Positions 8,662 through 16,522 of a stretch of DNA of 64,000 bases are shown piece by piece. The first letter of the stretch is position 1. Each line of letters begins with the position of its first letter. Made by a program: the position numbers and the translations under genes. The DNA comes from DATCRE01 sp964235605. Lineage in GTDB: Bacteria; Bacteroidota; Bacteroidia; Cytophagales; Cyclobacteriaceae. The stretch is taken from contig CAXSCR010000003.1 of assembly GCA_964235605.1 (NCBI GenBank), positions 133,938 to 197,937 on the forward strand, read 5' to 3'. The notes below the pieces were generated by a model. The model had not been told where the DNA came from. It saw only the letters and a list, made by a program, of their open reading frames with translations, and did not search any database.

Positions 8662-9210
8662 CTACCAGGTAATAATATAAGTACAACTGTCGCCCCCATT
8701 TAAACGCGTTTCGCTAGATGAATCTAGTTGAACATCAAATATAAATGATGTGGTCGGAACAAACTTTTTTACAAGTGTACTGATTATGCCGCGATCGAAT
8801 TCACTTGGGTATGGATTTTTGCAAATCATGACGGCAGTTCGTTTACTATCATCATACTCTTTTAAAGTATAATGACCGATCTCGCCACCTCGGTGGTTGA
8901 GATGATAGGCTACATCAATAGAAAAAAGTGCTTTTTGAAGGTTATCTATTTCGCTAGGGAAAATAGCATTTCCGGGTATCGCCTCGCCTATGGCAAAAAG
9001 CGTATGCATGCCTAATTCTTCCGAAATTTCCTTAAAAGCATCCAACCAGGCCTGTTGACTATACCATCCTGCGGAATGTGGCGCTAAAATACCATGCTTT
9101 TCCATAATTTTAGTACGCGTTGAACGCCCAGCTTCTAAGGCATTAACAACTGCCAATACAGTTTGACCATTTACTTCAACACCATCCTGAAAAGGAATAA
9201 ATTGCGCCAT
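8662..9210 (-). CDS. conserved protein of unknown function, possible sensor-like domain
   Basis: 182 residues, ATG start. The N-terminal part has NGQTVLAVVNALEAGRSTRTKIMEKHGI; the middle has helices around WLDAFKEISEELG; the C-terminal part is beta-rich and ends LNGGDSCTYIITW. An ending with Cys before an aromatic strand recalls V4R/heme-NO-like ligand domains, but this is a weak likeness and I do not assign a family. It is divergently arranged with a PAS histidine kinase (118-base gap), which suggests a signalling link. Confidence 0.5.
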   Translation of the reverse strand: MAQFIPFQDGVEVNGQTVLAVVNALEAGRSTRTKIMEKHGILAPHSAGWYSQQAWLDAFKEISEELGMHTLFAIGEAIPGNAIFPSEIDNLQKALFSIDVAYHLNHRGGEIGHYTLKEYDDSKRTAVMICKNPYPSEFDRGIISTLVKKFVPTTSFIFDVQLDSSSETRLNGGDSCTYIITW

Positions 9211-9328
9211 AAGTAATTGAAATTCAATCTCAAAATACGATTATAATTGAAAAGATTGAATATATGTAGGTTTTTGAAACTCAATACCTACTAAGTCCAA
9301 CCTAAAAATTATACTTTTAGCTAAAATT

Positions 9329-11182
9329 ATGGACTTAAAAAACGCCGCTCCCACTGATTTCTTGAGGTCCATCCTAGAAAGTCCGAAAGGTGTTGTGATT
9401 TTTAGTTTGGATAAAAACTACCAGTACACAACTTTTTCTGAAAGCCATAAAGCTGAAATTAAAACAATTTGGAATGTTGAGATTGCCGTTGGCGTGAGTG
9501 TGCTCGCGGTTATACTAAATGAAGTTGACCGTGAAAAAGCCAAAGCCAATTTTGATAGGGCACTTCAAGGTGAATCTTTTGTATTAATAGAAGAATATGG
9601 CGATGTAGACCATCAGCGTATTTTCTATGAAAATAGATATGCACCTGTAAAGGATGATGAAGGCAAAATAATCGGTGTCTCTGTTTTTGTGATCGATGTC
9701 TCTGAACTGAAACAGGTTGAGAATGCCTTAAAATTAAGCAAGCAAAGACTTCGATTAGTACTAAAATCTATTCCTGATTCCATATTCAGAATTAATACAG
9801 ATGGAACCTATCTCGATTCCTTAACTGAACTAAGCAATGGCGATCCATCCCCCTTGTTAGGGAAAAATATTTCAGATAAGTTATCGCCTAAGATATCATT
9901 GCAATACAAAAGGGCTATTAAACAGTGTCTGTACTTACAAACTATTCAAACGCTAGATTACGAGATATTAAATAATGGTTTACAACAAACCTTAGAGGCT
10001 AGATTCATACCTTTTAGCCAAGAAGAAGTACTCGTGTTAGTAAGGGATATTACATCCCAAAAAAGAACCGAACTGGAAATATTAAAACTTTCTTTAATAG
10101 CTGAACACACCGTTAACGCCGTTATCATAACCGATGCAAGTGGAAATATTGAATGGGTTAATGAAGCCTTTACGCGAATCACAGAATATAGCTTACCTGA
10201 CGTAATTGGTAAAAAGCCTGGGTCAGTTTTACAAAAAGAGGAAAGTGACCCCGTGTTGTGCGCGTATATGCGCGAAAAAATTAAAGCTAAACTACCCTTT
10301 ATTGTTGAAATCATAAATTACACAAAATCAGGAAGGAAATATTGGGTGCATATAAATGCACAACCTATCTTCGAACATACAGGGTTAGTAACTAAATTCT
10401 TTGCCATTGAAACTGACATTACCGAGAGAAAAATGGCAGAGATTAAAATTGTTGAACAGAATACCAGGCTGACTTCAATTACAGAAAATCTGACACGGAA
10501 GAATGAGCAGTTAGAGGAGTTTACACAAATCGTTTCCCATAACCTTCGCTCTCCGATTGGCAATATCAGCGCGTTAATTGAACACCTGCATTCAACACAA
10601 GACGAAAGCGAACGGCTGGACATCATCAACCACCTTAAGCTTTCTACCAAGTCAATCATGTTAACTTTAAATGAATTGAACGATGTACTGAAAATAAAAT
10701 ATGCAGGGCACATAGTAAGAGAAGTCATTGATCTGCAAAAGGTCTATGAAAAAGTAAAGGGAATGCTGTTATTACAAATTAATGAAATTAAGGCAGATGT
10801 AACCGCTGACTTCAAAAACGCACCAATTATTTTATACCCTCCAATTTACATTGAGAGCGTTATACTTAACCTACTAAGCAATGCATTAAAATATTTTTCT
10901 CCAGATAGAAAAACGTTAATTCATTTCGAATCCTGGATTGAAAATAATTCGGTTATGATGAGCGTTAATGATACAGGATCAGGGATTGATCTTGAGCGAT
11001 ACGGCCACCAGGTCTTTAAATTAAGGAAAACTTTCCATCGGCATTCTGAAAGCCGTGGTGTTGGGCTTTTCCTAATCAAGAATCAAATCGAAACAATGGG
11101 TGGCGAAATAACGATTAGTAGTGAAGTGAATATGGGAACCACCTTTATAATAAATTTTGGAATCGACAGCTATGAAAAATAA
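9329..11182 (+). CDS. cytoplasmic PAS-domain sensor histidine kinase
   Basis: 617 residues, ATG start, no membrane span. Three PAS modules in order: about 14-130, 135-250 and 255-375, the last two followed by PAC-type ends (VLVLVRDITSQKRTE, FFAIETDITERKMAE). A coiled coil leads into the HisKA-like H-box QIVSHNLRSPIGNISAL with phospho-acceptor His, then the N-box LLNLLSNALKYFSPD, DTGSGIDLERYG and GVGLFLIKNQIETMGGEI of the ATPase domain. The stop overlaps the response-regulator start by 11 bases, so the two are cotranscribed and probably translationally coupled. Confidence 0.92.
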   Translation: MDLKNAAPTDFLRSILESPKGVVIFSLDKNYQYTTFSESHKAEIKTIWNVEIAVGVSVLAVILNEVDREKAKANFDRALQGESFVLIEEYGDVDHQRIFYENRYAPVKDDEGKIIGVSVFVIDVSELKQVENALKLSKQRLRLVLKSIPDSIFRINTDGTYLDSLTELSNGDPSPLLGKNISDKLSPKISLQYKRAIKQCLYLQTIQTLDYEILNNGLQQTLEARFIPFSQEEVLVLVRDITSQKRTELEILKLSLIAEHTVNAVIITDASGNIEWVNEAFTRITEYSLPDVIGKKPGSVLQKEESDPVLCAYMREKIKAKLPFIVEIINYTKSGRKYWVHINAQPIFEHTGLVTKFFAIETDITERKMAEIKIVEQNTRLTSITENLTRKNEQLEEFTQIVSHNLRSPIGNISALIEHLHSTQDESERLDIINHLKLSTKSIMLTLNELNDVLKIKYAGHIVREVIDLQKVYEKVKGMLLLQINEIKADVTADFKNAPIILYPPIYIESVILNLLSNALKYFSPDRKTLIHFESWIENNSVMMSVNDTGSGIDLERYGHQVFKLRKTFHRHSESRGVGLFLIKNQIETMGGEITISSEVNMGTTFIINFGIDSYEK

Positions 11183-11579
11183 AAGTATCTGTGTAGGCAT
11201 CGTAGATGATGATGACACTTTTCAGTTTATCACATTAAAAGCAGTAAACTCTATTGCTTCAGATAATACTGTATTACCATTTTCAAGCAGTATTGATGCG
11301 CTGAAATTTCTTAAGAAGAACGCAAAGCTTCCTGATCTTTTACCCGACCTATTACTGGTGGATATCAATATGCCTGTAATAGATGGGTGGATGTTCCTGG
11401 AAGAGTTTCATTTATTTCAAGACAAAATAGCTAAGCAAATAGATATTTACATGGTTAGCTCCTCAATAGATTTTAATGATATTGAGCGCGCCAAGCAAAA
11501 TAAAAACATTCTTGAGTATTTGACTAAACCCATCTCGAACGAAAAATTTAAGGAACTACTAACAAGAACAAAGCGTTAA
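11172..11579 (+). CDS. single-domain response regulator
   Basis: 135 residues from ATG 11172, chosen over an upstream TTG because the ATG sits in the 11-base overlap with the kinase stop. REC fold only: acidic pocket VDDDDTF, phospho-acceptor Asp in LLVDINMPVIDGW, switch Ser in VSSSIDF and Lys in LTKPIS. There is no output domain, so it probably acts by protein contact or phosphorelay. Partner of the kinase at 9329. Confidence 0.92.
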   Translation: MKNKSICVGIVDDDDTFQFITLKAVNSIASDNTVLPFSSSIDALKFLKKNAKLPDLLPDLLLVDINMPVIDGWMFLEEFHLFQDKIAKQIDIYMVSSSIDFNDIERAKQNKNILEYLTKPISNEKFKELLTRTKR

Positions 11580-11603
11580 AACGATCCCCTCTAATTGCCA
11601 AGC

Positions 11604-12089
11604 ATGGATCTATCACGATTTCAGGAACAGTCAAAAAATAAGTCTGTTGAAAACAAAAAGTTTTTATTGGGCTTAAAGAAGAAAGATGCACGTAAAGTTG
11701 ACGACACCTTTCACGAAACACATGACGAAGTTTTTGAAGAACTCAATTGTTTAGAATGTGCCAATTGCTGTAAAACTACCAGTCCTATATTTTATCAGAA
11801 TGATATTGAGCGTGTAGCGAAATCACTACGCTTAAAACCTGGCGAATTTATAGATCGATACTTACGCATAGATGAGGATAAAGATTATGTTCTACAATCT
11901 TCACCTTGCCCCTTTCTTGATTCAGATAACTATTGCAAAGTTTACGACGATAGACCTAAAGCCTGTCGTGAATATCCACATACCGACCGCAAAAAGATGG
12001 TTCAAATCATGGACCTTACCCACCAAAACACCTTGGTATGCCCAGCTGTTTTACAAATCGTGGAACGCTTGAAATCGCTTTTCAAGTAG
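11604..12089 (+). CDS. YkgJ family cysteine-cluster protein
   Basis: 161 residues from ATG 11604 (an upstream TTG at 11595 is possible but less likely). The conserved Cys pattern is clear: LNCLECANCCKTTSP near residue 48, then SPCPFLDSDNYCKVYDDRPKACREYP, and a late VCPA. This family (formerly UPF0153) is thought to bind iron or zinc. It starts 24 bases after the response regulator, so it is probably in the same transcript. The function in signalling is unknown. Confidence 0.85.
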   Translation: MDLSRFQEQSKNKSVENKKFLLGLKKKDARKVDDTFHETHDEVFEELNCLECANCCKTTSPIFYQNDIERVAKSLRLKPGEFIDRYLRIDEDKDYVLQSSPCPFLDSDNYCKVYDDRPKACREYPHTDRKKMVQIMDLTHQNTLVCPAVLQIVERLKSLFK

Positions 12090-12287
12090 TTGGTATTGGC
12101 CTAAGGTTAACAATCGGCTAGCCACAGCAATTTACCATTCAATACCAAAATACCTGCTTAATAAGCTTAATAATGGTTTAGGGTTCAATAATTTCTAAGT
12201 ATCTTATCTTTAATTCCTGGCCACACGAACAGATCATCAATACGTAACGGACTTTCGGTCGTGGATTGTGGAGTTTAAAAACTAGTC

Positions 12288-15200
12288 ATGATTTGGAAAC
12301 ATAAAATAAGGCTGCTATACGCCTTAATTTATTTTAACGTTATAGGAATAACGAATGCTGGCACGGATCCAGGATTGAAGTTTATTGAAAACAAAAATCA
12401 ATGGCCTTCACCAATCCATTTTTCAGCAAAGATGCCTGGTGGAAATATATTTCTTCAACCCGGGCGATTCAGCTACTATGTATTTGATGCACAGAAGCTG
12501 CATGATATACATGAACAGAACCATACCAATAGCGAAGTTAACCAGTCCTACTCCGACAATAGTATTAGAGAACATCTTTTGTTTGTAGATTTTATCGGTT
12601 CAAATAAAGATGCCATACCTCAACCTATTGGTATGTTACCCACATATTATAATTATTTTATTGGGGGTGACTCTAACAAATGGGCACACGGCGCAAACTC
12701 GTATACAGGCGTACTATACCAAGACTTTTATGAAGGCATAGACCTCAAAATCTATTCTGTTAACGAAAACTTTAAGTATGATTACATAGTAGCACCGCTA
12801 GGCGATCCAACGAAAATTCTTGTTCGTTATTCTGGTGCTGACAACATTTACCTAGATAATGGAAACCTATTTTTAAAAACATCTTTAGGTGATATAATTG
12901 AAAAACGTCCTTATGCTTATCAGATAATCAATGGAAAAAAAGTTGAAGTCGTTTGTAAATATGTTTTACAAGGCAAGCAAGTTTCGTTTCATTTTCCCGA
13001 TGGCTATGACGCGTGCTATGAATTAACAATTGATCCCGTTCTTATTTTTTCCACCTATTCAGGTTCTAGCGCAGATAACTGGGGAAGTACAGCTACGCCG
13101 GGAGAAGGTGGTAAACTGTATTCTGCTGGTGTTACTAATCCAAGTAGAGGCGGTGGTGCGTTCCCTGTAAGAGGAGGGCCATTCCAAACTGCTTACGCTG
13201 GCATGTACGACATAGGAATTTTAAAATATGACTCTGCAGGCAAGACGCTTCTGTACGCATCTTACCTGGGTGGGGACGATTCTGAATCACCGCATAGTTT
13301 GGTTATGAATTCAAATGAAGAGTTAATTGTATTTGGCACCACCAGTTCATACAATTTTCCTACAACAACAGGTGTTATAGATAGAACATTTAACGGTGGT
13401 ACGCTGGTGGCACATGTTGTAATGTATACCAATGGTTCTGATATGTTTGTAGCGCGTATCAGTAAGGATGGTAAGAGCCTATTATCTTCCACCTACCTTG
13501 GTGGATCTAATAACGATGGACTCAACCCAATTGAGGGTGGTCTAGTCCGAAATTATGGAGACCAACTACGTGGCGATGTTATAACCGACGAACTTGGAAA
13601 CATTTACATTAGTTCAGTGACTTCTTCATCAGACTTCCCTGTCACGAAAGGACTCGATACGTTATATAACAATGGCGGCACAGATGCCGTGTTAGTAAAG
13701 TTAAATCGTGAATTGACAAATATAATTTGGGGTACTTTTCTTGGTGGTGACGGAGCAGACGCTTCGCATACACTTAAGCTAGACAAGGATAAAAATGTGT
13801 TCATTGCGGGTGGTACCAATAGCACAGATTTTCCGGTAACTGATGAAGGCTATCAAACAACAAATGCAGGAGAGGAAGACGGCTGGATTGGTAAAATTAA
13901 GAATGACGGAAAGGAGATCATTTCTGCTACCTACACCGGAACTTCTGAATTTGATCAAATTTATTTTTTAGATATAAATGAAGATGAAGACGTTTATGTT
14001 TATGGACAGACTGCCGGTAATTTCCCCGTAACTACCAATTCATTTAAGCCAGGAAGCGGACAATTTTTACAGAAGTTTAAAAATGATTTATCTAGCTCAA
14101 TTTTTTCTACTGTCTTCGGATCTGGTAGCGGCATACCCGATATCTCGCCTACAGCTTTTTTAGTAAATGAATGCAATAATATTATCATGGCCGGATGGGG
14201 TGGTGACATAAATAGTAACCTCGGCTATTGGCCAAGTAGTACCCACGGAATGCTTACAAGTGAGGATGCCTACCAATCAACCACCAGTGGTTCAGACTTT
14301 TATTTCATTGTATTAACAGAAGATGCTAGCCAACTATTATATGCAACCTACCTCGGAGGCAGTGATTCTAAAACGCATGTTGACGGAGGTACCAGTCGCT
14401 TTGATAAGGGAGGTATAGTGTATCACGCCGTATGTTCAGGATGCGAATATTTAAATGAAACAGGTCACTCAACCTCAGACTTTCCAACTACCGACGGCGC
14501 CTGGTCAGCAACAAACAATAGCACGAATTGTAATAACGCTGCTTTCAAATTTGATCTATCAACATTGAAAGCCCGCTTACAAACCAATACTACAATTTTT
14601 GACATGCCTGGTTTCAATAGGGTATGCATGCCCAATTTGATTGTATTCGAAAATAAATCTATCGGTGGAAAAAAATATGAATGGGACATGGGTGATGGAA
14701 CTACTAAATTGTTACTAGACACCAATTACTTTGAATATGAATATGGTGCCATCGGAGATTACGTTGTTAAACTAAAAGCAATTGATGAGGGCACATGCAT
14801 AGGCACAGATATAGCGTCAACAGTGGTGCATGTATATGAGCCTAGAGTTACAATTCAGGATGATCAGGCGCTTTGTTTTGGTACGCCCTTTTCACTACAG
14901 GCATATAATAGCGACAACAATAGTCACAACGATTATTTTAACTGGACTACCAACAATAATTCATTTGAATCACATGATTTCAATTATACGCACATAGTAA
15001 ATCCACCAGAAACAACTGAATACTATGTTACTATTACTGAAGGGGAAGGCTGCATCCATAAAGAGAGCGTACAACTCACTGTAATTCCAAACGTTGAGTT
15101 AGACTTTGAATTTAAGCGTCCAACAGATTGCTTTTCACGACCTACCATTGAGCTTAGAACTACCTTAAAATCAGAAGATGCCGATCAAATATTCTATGAC

Positions 15201-15605
15201 TTTGGTGACGGCCAAACATCTGATGCAGATGAAGTAGAACACACCTACACTTCTGATAATACCTATCATGTAAAACTAGTTGGTACCCGTGAGTTCTGTG
15301 TTTATGAAAAAGGAATTGATGTACCGATCTACACCATAAAAGTACCCAACGTTATTACCCCTGCACAGAAAGAAAAGAATGATACATTCACAATTCAATA
15401 TGGCGATGTAGCTGGCGCTACCCCAGCTAACTATGGATTAAAAGTATCTGTTGTAATCTACAATCGCTGGGGCCGACCGGTTTATGAATCAGAAGATTAC
15501 AAATATGATTGGGCAGCAGAAGGACTTGCAGGTGGTGTTTACTTCTACGATGTTGAGATAGAAGGCCGCTCAAGTTGTAAGAGTTGGATACATGTAATTA
15601 AGTGA
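12288..15605 (+). CDS. T9SS type-B secreted protein with SBBP beta-propeller and PKD-like domains
   Basis: 1105 residues, ATG start, signal peptide (ALIYFNVIGITNAG). About residues 25-260 form the DUF7948-type N-terminal domain of this class (FIENKNQWPSPIHFSAKMPG). Residues 260-760 hold SBBP-type propeller repeats with recurrent YLGG and NFPTT/DFPVT words. PKD-like segments follow (YEWDMGDGTTK and FYDFGDGQTSDADEVEHTY). The last 85 residues are a gliding-motility-associated C-terminal domain (VVIYNRWGRPVYES, GVYFYDVEIEGR), a type-B T9SS sorting signal. So it is exported and surface-attached or released; binding partner unknown. Confidence 0.9.
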   Translation: MIWKHKIRLLYALIYFNVIGITNAGTDPGLKFIENKNQWPSPIHFSAKMPGGNIFLQPGRFSYYVFDAQKLHDIHEQNHTNSEVNQSYSDNSIREHLLFVDFIGSNKDAIPQPIGMLPTYYNYFIGGDSNKWAHGANSYTGVLYQDFYEGIDLKIYSVNENFKYDYIVAPLGDPTKILVRYSGADNIYLDNGNLFLKTSLGDIIEKRPYAYQIINGKKVEVVCKYVLQGKQVSFHFPDGYDACYELTIDPVLIFSTYSGSSADNWGSTATPGEGGKLYSAGVTNPSRGGGAFPVRGGPFQTAYAGMYDIGILKYDSAGKTLLYASYLGGDDSESPHSLVMNSNEELIVFGTTSSYNFPTTTGVIDRTFNGGTLVAHVVMYTNGSDMFVARISKDGKSLLSSTYLGGSNNDGLNPIEGGLVRNYGDQLRGDVITDELGNIYISSVTSSSDFPVTKGLDTLYNNGGTDAVLVKLNRELTNIIWGTFLGGDGADASHTLKLDKDKNVFIAGGTNSTDFPVTDEGYQTTNAGEEDGWIGKIKNDGKEIISATYTGTSEFDQIYFLDINEDEDVYVYGQTAGNFPVTTNSFKPGSGQFLQKFKNDLSSSIFSTVFGSGSGIPDISPTAFLVNECNNIIMAGWGGDINSNLGYWPSSTHGMLTSEDAYQSTTSGSDFYFIVLTEDASQLLYATYLGGSDSKTHVDGGTSRFDKGGIVYHAVCSGCEYLNETGHSTSDFPTTDGAWSATNNSTNCNNAAFKFDLSTLKARLQTNTTIFDMPGFNRVCMPNLIVFENKSIGGKKYEWDMGDGTTKLLLDTNYFEYEYGAIGDYVVKLKAIDEGTCIGTDIASTVVHVYEPRVTIQDDQALCFGTPFSLQAYNSDNNSHNDYFNWTTNNNSFESHDFNYTHIVNPPETTEYYVTITEGEGCIHKESVQLTVIPNVELDFEFKRPTDCFSRPTIELRTTLKSEDADQIFYDFGDGQTSDADEVEHTYTSDNTYHVKLVGTREFCVYEKGIDVPIYTIKVPNVITPAQKEKNDTFTIQYGDVAGATPANYGLKVSVVIYNRWGRPVYESEDYKYDWAAEGLAGGVYFYDVEIEGRSSCKSWIHVIK

Positions 15606-15750
15606 TTCAATAATATCATGATTCGTGACTATTCAAGGTGCTGTAGTTGTGATGATCTGATTCACAACAGAGATTGGACTGTTGAAATAATAAGATAAGA
15701 ATTACGTGAAGACAACCCAGAAATTCCATTTAACTCAAACAAAATATCAC

Positions 15751-15800
15751 ATATCCAGGTCTGTGTCCTCACCATAGCCGTCAACCTAAGATGAGTCTCA
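15751..15800. repeat. REP-like composite: family 1 half joined to ATAGCCGTCAA segment
   Basis: The left half AGGTCTGTGTCCTC of the family 1 palindrome is joined to ACCATAGCCGTCAACCTAA. The same junction recurs at 60851-60879 (CTGTGTCCTCCTTATAGCCG then TCAATCTAA), so the chimera itself has been copied. Confidence 0.6.
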
Positions 15801-15804
15801 GAGG

Positions 15805-15945
15805 GACGGTATATTGGTAGCCTGGAATTTCATAGAGATATAAGTCCTGTAGGAACGGTATATATCGTACCTACGGCACTTATTTTTCCTTATAATGTTA
15901 TGATCTACCGATATATCATCCCTACGGGATTTTGTTAGGTTACGT
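15805..15945. repeat. REP-like composite, family 2 (copy A)
   Basis: Two palindromes: 15841-15882, TAAGTCCTGTAGG...CCTACGGCACTTA around ACGGTATATATCGTA, and CTACCGATATATCATCCC then TACGGGAT at 15904-15933. The reverse complement matches 60628-60722 in order and spacing, so it is a composite element present in two orientations. Confidence 0.7.
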
Positions 15946-16021
15946 CTACTAGTAGAAACACAGACCGTGATTATGGTTTAAGATTTAGACACCTCAAAAC
16001 ATGATACTATAACCTTTTAAC

Positions 16022-16075
16022 CCTTGCCCATATCCATGGTCTGTGTCCTCACAGACCTATTACAGCCTCCGCAGG
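16022..16075. repeat. REP-like element, family 1
   Basis: Core 16038-16057 is GGTCTGTGTCCTCACAGACC, a perfect 8-bp stem with TCCT loop. The flanks match the reverse complement of 7200-7250. Confidence 0.75.
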
Positions 16076-16117
16076 ATTAATGCTCTATTGTTCATTCAAA
16101 GCTTGTGTCGGGGTTTC

Positions 16118-16147
16118 CTTTCACAGTCTGTGAGGACACAGACCATG
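16118..16147. repeat. REP-like element, family 1, short copy
   Basis: GTCTGTG-AGGA-CACAGAC at 16126-16143, in inverted orientation relative to the copy at 16038. The pair encloses about 70 bases, as in BIME arrangements. Confidence 0.65.
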
Positions 16148-16153
16148 GTGGGA

Positions 16154-16204
16154 GGACAATTTGTACAATGCGCGATATCGGTAGTTTGACTAAATGGAAT
16201 TTCA
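16154..16204 (-). pseudogene. 51-bp coding scrap duplicating the 3' end of the nuclease gene
   Basis: Identical at 47 of 51 positions to 16551-16601, inside the last codons of the AddB-like gene. Read in the gene's frame it encodes EIPFSQTTDIAHCTNCP versus EVPFSQTTDIAHCTNCP. Three of the four differences are synonymous and the fourth is V to I. It then runs straight into a family 1 palindrome. The synonymous bias suggests it diverged while still part of a functional gene. Confidence 0.75.
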
Positions 16205-16214
16205 TCACCCGTTC

Positions 16215-16275
16215 AGCTCCGTAGGAGCTTACTGTTTATAGAAAACAATGGACATTTTTTTCGCTCCATAGGAGC
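16215..16275. repeat. REP-like unit, family 3 (copy 1)
   Basis: Two small hairpins, AGCTCC-GTA-GGAGCT (16215-16229) and GCTCC-ATA-GGAGC (16263-16275), separated by a spacer that begins TACTGTTTATAGAAAA. An inverted copy lies at 16326-16388. Confidence 0.7.
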
Positions 16276-16325
16276 CTCCTGAAAACTACCTCTATTTGTG
16301 AGAATTAACGTAACACATATTAGGT

Positions 16326-16388
16326 GGCTCCCATGGAGCCTGATCTATTAAATTATAATTTTCTATAAACACGATGCTCCTCCGGAGC
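16326..16388. repeat. REP-like unit, family 3 (copy 2, inverted)
   Basis: Hairpins GGCTCC-CAT-GGAGCC (16326-16340) and GCTCC-TCC-GGAGC (16376-16388) with TTTTCTATAAAC between them. This is the reverse complement of copy 1 in hairpin order and spacer word. Confidence 0.7.
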
Positions 16389-16522
16389 TAGAGCAGAAGG
16401 TAGCTTAAAACTTATAGTATAATTATTTATTGTCATTGTGTCCACCAACTATTGCCGACACTAATCATGATACAGTTTTAAAAACCCAACCTTATTGGTG
16501 CTGCATTCAATTAACACAATTT

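Larger units (their letters stand above)
15606..16522. other. repeat-rich intergenic region (REP/BIME nest)
   Basis: 917 bases with no intact gene between the convergent genes ending at 15605 and 16523. It holds at least three families of palindromic repeats, listed separately, and a 51-bp copy of the 3' coding end of the nuclease gene. No transposase of the REP-associated (RAYT) type is in the window. Confidence 0.8.

Noticed and set aside
9958..10728. Minus-strand frames opposite the histidine kinase
   Set aside because: Antisense shadows of a gene with complete kinase motifs.
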